Source: Pholis gunnellus
Lineage: Eukaryota > Chordata > Actinopteri > Perciformes > Pholidae
Direction: 5' to 3'
NCBI GenBank assembly: GCA_910591455.2
Contig: OU342820.1
Coordinates: forward strand, 21,498,099 to 21,562,098
DNA length: 64,000 nucleotides
The notes under the pieces were generated by a model that worked only from the letters and a program-made list of their open reading frames with translations, had not been told where the DNA came from and ran no database searches. The first letter of the stretch is position 1; each line of letters begins with the position of its first letter. The translations under genes were made by a program, and so were the position numbers. Positions 56,801 to 64,000 of the stretch are shown one piece after another.

Positions 56801-59800
56801 TACAGACAGCAGGTCTCTGTGTTTAATCTACAGACAGCAGGTCTCTGTGTTTAATCTACAGACAGCAGGTCTCTGTGTTTAATCTACAGACAGCAGGTCT
56901 CTGTGTTTAATCTACAGACAGCAGGTCTCTGTGTTTAATCTACAGACAGCAGGTCTCTGTGTTTATTCTACAGACAGCAGGTCTGTGTTTAATCTACAGA
57001 CAGCAGGTCTCTGTGTTTATTCTACAGACAGAAGGTCTCTGTGTTTAATCTACAGACAGCAGGTCTCTGTGTTTAATCTACAGACAGCAGGTCTCTGTGT
57101 TTAATCTACAGACAGCAGGTCTCTGTGTTTATTCTACAGACAGCAGGTCTCTGTGTTTAATCTACAGACAGCAGGTCTCTGTGTTTATTCTACAGACAGC
57201 AGGTCTCTGTGTTTAATCTACAGACAGCAGGTCTTTGTGTTTAATCTACAGACAGCAGGTCTCTGTGTTTACTCTACAGACAGCAGGTCTCTGTGTTTAA
57301 TCTACAGACAGCAGGTCTTTGTGTTTACTCTACAGACAGCAGGTCTCTGTGTTTATTCTACAGACAGCAGGTCTTTGTGTTTAATCTACAGACAGCAGGT
57401 CTCTGTGTTTAATCTACAGACAGCAGGTCTCTGTGTTTAATCTACAGACAGCAGGTCTCTGTGTTTAATCTACAGACAGCAGGTCTCTGTGTTTAATCTA
57501 CAGACAGCAGGTCTCTGTGTTTAATCTACAGACAGCAGGTCTCTGTGTTTAATCTACAGACAGCAGGTCTCTGTGTTTAATCTACAGACAGCAGGTCTCT
57601 GTGTTTAATCTACAGACAGCAGGTCTCTGTGTTTATTCTACAGACAGCAGGTCTGTGTTTAATCTACAGACAGCAGGTCTCTGTGTTTATTCTACAGACA
57701 GAAGGTCTCTGTGTTTAATCTACAGACAGCAGGTCTCTGTGTTTAATCTACAGACAGCAGGTCTCTGTGTTTAATCTACAGACAGCAGGTCTCTGTGTTT
57801 ATTCTACAGACAGCAGGTCTCTGTGTTTAATCTACAGACAGCAGGTCTTTGTGTTTACTCTACAGACAGCAGGTCTCTGTGTTTATTCTACAGACAGCAG
57901 GTCTTTGTGTTTAATCTACAGACAGCAGGTCTTTGTGTTTAATCTACAGACAGCAGGTCTCTGTGTTTATTCTACAGACAGCAGGTCTTTGTGTTTAATC
58001 TACAGACAGCAGGTCTTTGTGTTTAATCTACAGACAGCAGGTCTTTGTGTTTAATCTACAGACAGCAGGTCTCTGTGTTTAATCTACAGACAGCAGGTCT
58101 CTGTGTTTAATCTACAGACAGCAGGTCTTTGTGTTTAATCTACAGACAGCAGGTCTTTGTGTTTAATCTACAGACAGCAGGTCTTTGTGTTTAATCTACA
58201 GACAGCAGGTCTTTGTGTTTAATCTACAGACAGCAGGTCTTTGTGTTTACTCTACAGACTGCAGGTCTTTGTGTTTAATCTACAGACAGCAGGTCTTTGT
58301 GTTTAATCTACAGACAGCAGGTCTTTGTGTTTAATCTACAGACAGCAGGTCTTTGTGTTTAATCTACAGACAGCAGGTCTCTGTGTTTAATCTACAGACA
58401 GCAGGTCTCTGTGTTTAATCTACAGACAGCAGGTCTTTGTGTTTAATCTACAGACAGCAGGTCTTTGTGTTTAATCTACAGACAGCAGGTCTCTGTGTTT
58501 AATCTACAGACAGCAGGTCTCTGTGTTTAATCTACAGACAGCAGGTCTCTGTGTTTAATCTACAGACTGCAGGTCTTTGTGTTTAATCTACAGACAGCAG
58601 GTCTCTGTGTTTAATCTACAGACAGCAGGTCTTTGTGTTTACTCTACAGACAGCAGGTCTTTGTGTTTAATCTACAGACAGCAGGTCTCTGTGTTTAATC
58701 TACAGACTGCAGGTCTTTGTGTTTACTCTACAGACAGCAGGTCTTTGTGTTTAATCTACAGACAGCAGGTCTCTGTGTTTAATCTACAGACAGCAGGTCT
58801 CTGTGTTTAATCTACAGACAGCAGGTCTTTGTGTTTACAGACAGCAGGTCTTTGTGTTTAATCTACAGACAGCAGGTCTTTGTGTTTAATCTACAGACAG
58901 CAGGTCTCTGTGTTTAATCTACAGACAGCAGGTCTCTGTGTTTAATCTACAGACAGCAGGTCTCTGTGTTTAATCTACAGACAGCAGGTCTCTGTGTTTA
59001 CTCTACAGACAGCAGGTCTCTGTGTTTAATCTACAGACAGCAGGTCTCTGTGTTTAATCTACAGACAGCAGGTCTCTGTGTTTAATCTACAGACAGCAGG
59101 TCTTTGTGTTTACTCTACAGACAGCAGGTCTTTGTGTTTAATCTACAGACAGCAGGTCTTTGTGTTTAATCTACAGACAGCAGGTCTTTGTGTTTAATCT
59201 ACAGACAGCAGGTCTTTGTGTTTAATCTACAGACAGCAGGTCTCTGTGTTTAATCTACAGACAGCAGGTCTCTGTGTTTAATCTACAGACAGCAGGTCTT
59301 TGTGTTTAATCTACAGACAGCAGGTCTTTGTGTTTAATCTACAGACAGCAGGTCTCTGTGTTTAATCTACAGACAGCAGGTCTTTGTGTTTAATCTACAG
59401 ACAGCAGGTCTTTGTGTTTAATCTACAGACAGCAGGTCTTTGTGTTTAATCTACAGACAGCAGGTCTCTGTGTTTAATCTACAGACAGCAGGTCTTTGTG
59501 TTTACTCTACAGACAGCAGGTCTCTGTGTTTACTCTACAGACAGCAGGTCTTTGTGTTTAATCTACAGACAGCAGGTCTTTGTGTTTAATCTACAGACAG
59601 CAGGTCTCTGTGTTTACTCTACAGACAGCAGGTCTTTGTGTTTAATCTACAGACAGCAGGTCTTTGTGTTTACTCTACAGACAGCAGGTCTTTGTGTTTA
59701 ATCTACAGACAGCAGGTCTTTGTGTTTAATCTACAGACAGCAGGTCTCTGTGTTTACTCTACAGACAGCAGGTCTTTGTGTTTACTCTACAGACAGCAGG

Positions 59801-62128
59801 TCTTTGTGTTTACTCTACAGACAGCAGGTCTTTGTGTTTAATCTACAGACAGCAGGTCTTTGTGTTTAATCTACAGACAGCAGGTCTTTGTGTTTAATCT
59901 ACAGACAGCAGGTCTCTGTGTTTAATCTACAGACAGCAGGTCTTTGTGTTTAATCTACAGACAGCAGGTCTTTGTGTTTAATCTACAGACAGCAGGTCTT
60001 TGTGTTTAATCTACAGACAGCAGGTCTCTGTGTTTAATCTACAGACAGCAGGTCTTTGTGTTTACTCTACAGACAGCAGGTCTCTGTGTTTACTCTACAG
60101 ACAGCAGGTCTTTGTGTTTAATCTACAGACAGCAGGTCTTTGTGTTTAATCTACAGACAGCAGGTCTTTGTGTTTAATCTACAGACAGCAGGTCTTTGTG
60201 TTTACTCTACAGACAGCAGGTCTTTGTGTTTAATCTACAGACAGCAGGTCTTTGTGTTTACTCTACAGACAGCAGGTCTTTGTGTTTAATCTACAGACAG
60301 CAGGTCTTTGTGTTTAATCTACAGACAGCAGGTCTCTGTGTTTACTCTACAGACAGCAGGTCTTTGTGTTTACTCTACAGACAGCAGGTCTTTGTGTTTA
60401 CTCTACAGACAGCAGGTCTTTGTGTTTAATCTACAGACAGCAGGTCTTTGTGTTTAATCTACAGACAGCAGGTCTCTGTGTTTACAGACAGGTCAGTGAT
60501 ACTATGATCATTATAATGAGATTCTAAGTCATTATAATGAGATTCTAAGTCATTATAATGAGATTCTAAGTCATTATAATGACTTTCAGATCTTTATTTT
60601 TCCTCACAGTGGTGGGAAAGGGCTTCCATATATTAGTGCTGTAGTAACCTGGTTACTGTAGGATCACGCTCTTCCTCTGTGAACCGTGAGCTCACAGACA
60701 TTAAACACACATTTCTATCATTCAGTGGGACTCAGACTTCCAGTCATCGATGGTTAAACTGGTTTCCATGAAGTCGTGACTGTGTTTTATACTCAGAAGC
60801 CTTCACTGACTCCAGCTCTGTGACTTGCAGACTCAGTGACCGTGGTGTTATAACGATGATGATTCGAACGCAGCAGAGAACCAGTACGAGAGACTCCAGC
60901 TCCTCCCGGTGACCGGGAGTCAGAGAGGTTTATCCTCCAGAGCGGGTTAACGAAGCGTCCTCCACCTCAGAGAGACGAGGACGAACTCATCCACACATCA
61001 CTGGATTCATCCCAGTGAGACCAGCTCACAACGAGAGTCATGAGTCAACTCTCACAACCATTTAAACTTATAACAACAACATTCAGACACATTTATTATG
61101 TGAACTAGTTCTGAATCCTGTTGAATCTGTGAATATTGATTCAAGAGGTTTCAATGTGATCAGATTCCAACAGACGAACCTTCTATTTGTTTCTTTGACG
61201 TATTTGATCTCTCAGACTCTTTCTGTAGAGTTGTGATGTCATAATATATTATATATATTCATAATGAAGTAGTCCGTACGTGTCTTCTGAAGTCATTAGA
61301 GGAGATTTATCTGTAAACTCTGATCTCATATTCAAGCAGCTGATTTATTATATAAGAGCTGTAAAGAAACAAGTCAAATATTAAATATACATCATAAAAC
61401 CTACGGCTCCAATCAGATCAGCACAACAAGTAACGGAGCAAATAAAACGCTTAAAGATCTCTGATTCTAATCATTGATGATCCACATTAACAGATATAGA
61501 TCTCTTTGATGTTTGATCCAGAATATTTATATTTATTAAAGCTAAAGTCAGTAAATCATCAAACATAATAAACGTTATACTTTTACTTTGTTATAGTAAT
61601 TTATTGTGTTTTTTTCTTCATAAAAACACAATTCAAATGATAATGAAATAATAGATTATATTTTTAAAGTCATTATTATGTTAATGAAGTATAATAATGT
61701 GTTTAGAGCTCGTGTTAGAAGTTCAGCAGCTCATAATTCATCTCTAATATCTATTTTACATTCATAAACATCTCCTTCAAACTACTGGATTTATTCTAGT
61801 TTATCAACAAAACTACATTTTACAGATGACATGTGAACACATCATGATGACGTTATAATGTAGCTTCAGCCAGTCCTCATGTTCACTGAGCAGAGCCTGA
61901 AGGCATCATGATGTCACTGAAGTGAACCTCGTTGGTTAGCCGTTAGCGGTGCTGCTAACGTTGCTAGCTCTCCTCTGATTGGTTGTTTACAGTGAAACCT
62001 GATCAGAGATCAGAGACTAGAGACGTGTTCTACTGAATGTTGGAGGATATAATAACTTTGTTGTGTTTTATTTCAGAGCTTCTGGGTTCCACCAAGAGAC
62101 TGAACGTGAACTACCAGGACTCAGACGG
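47245..62128 (+). CDS. caskin2: CASKIN2 (partial: first two coding exons)
   Basis: Exon 1 is 47245-47338 and exon 2 is 62077-62128, phase-compatible. They encode MGKEQDLLQAAKTGDLLSTQ KLLSKLKANRN, then KLLGSTKRLNVNYQDSDG (49 residues). This is the start of the ankyrin-repeat N-terminus of CASKIN proteins; human CASKIN2 begins MGREQDL and continues KLLGSTKRLNVNYQDADG from memory. CASKINs are ankyrin-SH3-SAM scaffold proteins; CASKIN1 binds CASK at synapses. CASKIN2 is chosen over CASKIN1 because the neighbours mxra7, jmjd6 and mettl23 are human 17q25 genes, as is CASKIN2. Intron 1 (47339-62076) is 14.7 kb and mostly tandem arrays. The next ankyrin exon (FSALHHAAL region) is not visible before base 64000, so the gene runs off the window. 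Confidence 0.88.
47400..48120. repeat. 12-bp minisatellite (CTCTGATGGTCC), ~60 copies, in caskin2 intron 1
   Basis: Units alternate between CTCTGATGGTCC and CTATGATGGTCC, with a few GTTC or CCCC variants. It starts about 60 bp past the exon 1 donor. In the caskin2 frame it reads as (Asp-Gly-Pro-Ser/Tyr)n without stops. Confidence 0.95.
48177..48486. repeat. 23-bp minisatellite (GTTGTCTCTATGTTTGGGGA)
   Basis: About 13 almost identical tandem units. Confidence 0.95.
48855..49403. repeat. Palindromic ACATGT minisatellite
   Basis: About 65 units of CAACATGT, AAACATGT and TAACATGT, with inverted forms TGTTGACATGT. Every unit centres on the self-complementary hexamer ACATGT. Confidence 0.93.
49410..50145. 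other. caskin2 intron 1, no gene
   Basis: Contains a G-run (49440-49449) and a TATTATATTATAT/TTATG tract at 49729-49795. Otherwise ordinary intron. Confidence 0.4.
50147..50231. repeat. 10-bp repeat (TTTGACTCAG)
   Basis: Eight tandem copies. Each contains TGACTCA, the AP-1 consensus. Confidence 0.95.
50232..51775. other. caskin2 intron 1, no gene
   Basis: Mixed sequence with a GTGTGTATGTTGTGTAGT array at 50827-50908. Nothing else is supported. Confidence 0.4.
51779..52104. repeat. (GT)n at 51779-51840 and (TA)n/TACATATA at 52036-52104
   Basis: Two microsatellites about 200 bp apart, with a C-run at 51925-51935 between them. Confidence 0.9.
52264..52907. repeat. ~640-nt pure purine minisatellite (GAGGAGAGAGGAGAG)
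   Basis: Only A and G on the + strand. It is built from GAGGAGAG, GAGAGGAG and GAGAAGAG blocks with a 45-60 bp higher rhythm. The opposite strand is pure C/T. Long frames here are composition artefacts. Confidence 0.95.
52910..53755. other. caskin2 intron 1, no gene
   Basis: Contains a G18 run at 53237-53254. Otherwise AT-rich intron. Confidence 0.4.
53756..53828. repeat. (GT)n microsatellite
   Basis: About 36 GT dinucleotides. Confidence 0.95.
54133..54410 (+). mobile_element. Dispersed element family A, copy 2
   Basis: Begins GACCTGTCAATCACTGTGTA and follows copy 1 closely. It has a 3' change (ACACTCGAGAGCAGTAGAGT) where part of the end is duplicated. Confidence 0.7.
54411..54708. other. 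caskin2 intron 1, no feature seen
   Basis: Ordinary AT-rich sequence. Confidence 0.4.
54709..56066. repeat. 41-bp minisatellite (CGTGTTTTATATTTGTAGTC), ~33 copies
   Basis: Nearly perfect 41-bp units. The first two or three read CCTCGAGG, all later ones CCTAGAGG, and the last has CATTAG in place of CAGTAG. Confidence 0.97.
56067..56645. other. Spacer between two large arrays
   Basis: Mixed sequence with a CTCCTCTTCCTCCTC tract at 56355-56408. The 122-codon + frame at 56058-56426 has no supporting signal. Confidence 0.4.
56650..60488. repeat. 3.8-kb 28-bp minisatellite (TTTAATCTACAGACAGCAGG), ~137 copies
   Basis: The largest array in the window. Units vary at GTCTCTG/GTCTTTG and TTTAATC/TTTATTC/TTTACTC, with rare AGAAGG and GACTGC. 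A 26-bp short unit (GCAGGTCTGTGTTTAATC) at 56978 and 57648 marks a 670-bp duplicated block. Another block repeats at 560-bp spacing (59461 and 60021). It lies in caskin2 intron 1. Confidence 0.97.
60505..60585. repeat. 21-bp repeat (CATTATAATGAGATTCTAAG)
   Basis: Four copies, each with the palindrome CATTATAATG. Confidence 0.9.
60590..61730. other. caskin2 intron 1, distal, no gene seen
   Basis: Mixed to AT-rich intron without further recognisable structure. Confidence 0.4.
61732..62035 (+). mobile_element. Dispersed element family B, copy 3
   Basis: Longest copy by eye. It differs from jmjd6 copies 1 and 2 at several positions (ACGTTGCTAG, ACAGTGAAACCTGATC). It ends about 40 bp before the caskin2 exon 2 acceptor (62076). 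Confidence 0.75.
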
Positions 62129-62491
62129 GTGAGTGATGACGTCACATGATGTCTCAGCTATATGATGATGTCACGAAATTTGGTTCAGATCGGAGCACCA
62201 AACTGTGGATTCATCCGCTGCTGAAAATAGTCCCAAACAAAGTCAATGTTTCCTTTTGTTTGTTTGATAAAAACGACAAAACAATCACTGAAGAAGCTGT
62301 AAGAACCCTGAGTTCAGCCCTTCAGTCAGTGATTTCAAGTTCTTCCTGCTGATAAATCCTCTTCATCCTCTTCATCAAGGAGGGAGGGGGGGGTCAGGGG
62401 TCAGGGGTCAGGGGGCCGGAGTGTTTACAAAGAGCCACGATGACTTAATGCAGAGCTGACATCTGAGGAACGAGTTCACAGAGCTGCAGAG

Positions 62492-62493
<2 letters not shown>

Positions 62494-62566
<73 letters not shown>
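62494..62566. repeat. (TA)n(GT)n compound microsatellite
   Basis: TA run followed by a GT run in caskin2 intron 2. A GGTCAGGG triplicate lies at 62392-62413. Confidence 0.95.
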
Positions 62567-62567
<1 letters not shown>

Positions 62568-62716
62568 ATGCACCTGAACACATCACCCATAACACACTTG
62601 ACTTCCCACAATCCTTCAGTGTTTAGCTCAACACGTTGGATCATGTTGGTCTGAGTTCTCACGGCTCATTTAGGACCAAAGCCGAGCTTCAGTTTGTGTG
62701 TTTTTAGATTAAAGTT

Positions 62717-63058
62717 ACGTTCAGACGTTCAGACGTTCAGACGTTCAGACGTTCAGACGTTCAGACGTTCAGACGTTCAGACGATCAGACGTTCAGACGT
62801 TCAGACGTTCAGACGATCAGACGTTCAGACGATCAGACGTTCAGACGTTCAGACGTTCAGACGTTCAGACGTTCAGACGATCAGACGTTCAGACGTTCAG
62901 ACGTTCAGACGTTCAGACGTTCAGACGATCAGACGTTCAGACGATCAGACGTTCAGACGTTCAGACGTTCAGACGTTCAGACGTTCAGACGATCAGACGT
63001 TCAGACGTTCAGACGTTCAGACGTTCAGACGTTCAGACGTTCAGACGTTCAGACGTTC
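62717..63058. repeat. 8-bp minisatellite (GTTCAGAC), ~42 copies
   Basis: Octamers of GTTCAGAC with occasional GATCAGAC at roughly regular intervals, in caskin2 intron 2. Confidence 0.95.
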
Positions 63059-63525
63059 GGTCACATGTGAGGAAGACGAGCTGCAGCCAGAGAAGGTCTG
63101 ACATGTTCTCACTTGACCTTAAAATGATTCATTAAAAGCGTCTCTAAATGAATCAGAGGAGCTGTCGTGTAAATCACATATTAAACCGGTGAACAAAGTT
63201 CTTTTGTAGTTTCTCTGCTGATATTTATTTATTTTGACTTGTGAAACATTTCAAGTGAAAGTAAAAACACAAACAGTAAAAGAAGATGAAAACTGTTAAA
63301 GTAACACGTTCAAAGCAGGATTCTCTTCACAGAGTTCATCAGGATGTGAAATGTTCTCGTAAAGAACCTGTAAATGTTCGCAGCAACAACATCATGTCGT
63401 AAAACGAGAAGTTAATGTTCAACATCTGCTCACAAAACTCATATTCTTCATTTGAAGGCAGTTTTTAAGGAGAGCTGAACTTTATAAAGATCTGTTCACA
63501 AACAATCAGCTGCATGTTTGTTCAC
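63059..63525. other. caskin2 intron 2, no feature seen
   Basis: Ordinary AT-rich intron. Confidence 0.4.
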
Positions 63526-63836
63526 AACCAGTAAACAGGAAGTGACCATATGTGGACTGAGGAGGAGCGACGTAGAGACCTGTCAATCACAGTAAGCCCC
63601 GCCCCTAAAGCATCCCCTGCTTTATGGTCTGTGTGACTCTAAATGGACCATCATTTACTAAATGAACATCATGCTGTATTGAAGAAGACTTGAAACTAGA
63701 GATTGAGACCATAAACTCATGTTTACAATGTTTACTGAGGTAATAAATCAAGAGAGAAGTAGAGTCATTTTCTCATAGACTTCTATACAACCAGAGGAGT
63801 CGCCCCCTGGTGGACACTAGAGAGAATGCAGCTTTA
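63526..63836 (+). mobile_element. Dispersed element family A, copy 3
   Basis: Matches copy 1 from AACAGGAAGTGACCATATGT to ACTAGAGAGAATGCAGCTTT with few differences and a small deletion in ATCACAGTAAGCCCC. Sequence after it shows no feature. Confidence 0.75.
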
Positions 63837-64000
63837 ACACATGAAGCTTTGAAGAACTTTGAAGAACCGCTTTAAGTCGCTTTAACTGTAATAGAAGAAG
63901 TCTGGAGGTTTTAGGAGGTCAGCCCCTCCCCCTTCCACGTGTTAACAGGTCTGAGGACTCTCAAGTGAGGACAGATGAGGTTTTGTCTACTTCTACCTGC

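Noticed and set aside
56650..60488. CRISPR-like array of 28-bp direct repeats
   Set aside because: Units are contiguous with no unique spacers, and the setting is an intron of a vertebrate gene, so it is a minisatellite.

Overview
The window looks like nuclear DNA of a teleost fish. It holds spliced vertebrate genes with GT-AG introns, a degraded LINE, the 3' tail of an RTE/Rex3-type retroelement, short dispersed elements of kinds common in fish, and many CA/GT, TA and minisatellite arrays. By my own rough sum, about a quarter of the 64 kb is tandem repeat. No bacterial, phage or CRISPR feature was seen.

Five genes are supported exon by exon, with phases that agree at every junction. (1) A prrt2-like dispanin/CD225 membrane protein gene, + strand, 28-2410, 4 coding exons, 209 aa. 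(2) mettl23, an arginine methyltransferase of the METTL21 type, - strand, 16034-14556, 5 exons, 236 aa. (3) jmjd6, a JmjC 2-oxoglutarate oxygenase, + strand, 16782-21386, 6 exons, 402 aa, head to head with mettl23 across about 750 bp. (4) mxra7, + strand, 23668-38219, 4 coding exons, 293 aa, with a possible alternative last exon near 37.0 kb. (5) The first two coding exons of a caskin gene, most likely caskin2, + strand, 47245-62128, running off the right edge. mxra7, jmjd6, mettl23 and caskin2 all lie in the human 17q25 region, so the block is conserved. The prrt2-like gene is not part of that block in human.

Layout: 0-2.4 kb prrt2-like gene. 2.4-14.1 kb intergenic, with arrays at 5.8, 8.5, 9.9 and 12.0 kb. 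14.1-22.7 kb mettl23/jmjd6 divergent pair. 23.7-38.3 kb mxra7, whose 9.7 kb first intron holds arrays at 25.4 and 31.2 kb. 38.3-47.0 kb intergenic, with a LINE relic (40.7-43.5 kb) and arrays at 44.7 and 45.2 kb. 47.2-62.1 kb caskin2 exon 1, a 14.7 kb intron packed with arrays, and exon 2. 62.1-64 kb caskin2 intron 2.

The genes do not form a pathway. JMJD6 and METTL23 are both chromatin/arginine-modifying enzymes sharing a divergent promoter. PRRT2 and CASKIN proteins act at neuronal synapses, and MXRA7 is a small membrane-anchored protein of poorly known role. The most notable non-gene pattern is that at least two minisatellites match internal segments of dispersed elements found elsewhere in the window, as if arrays were seeded from transposon sequence.
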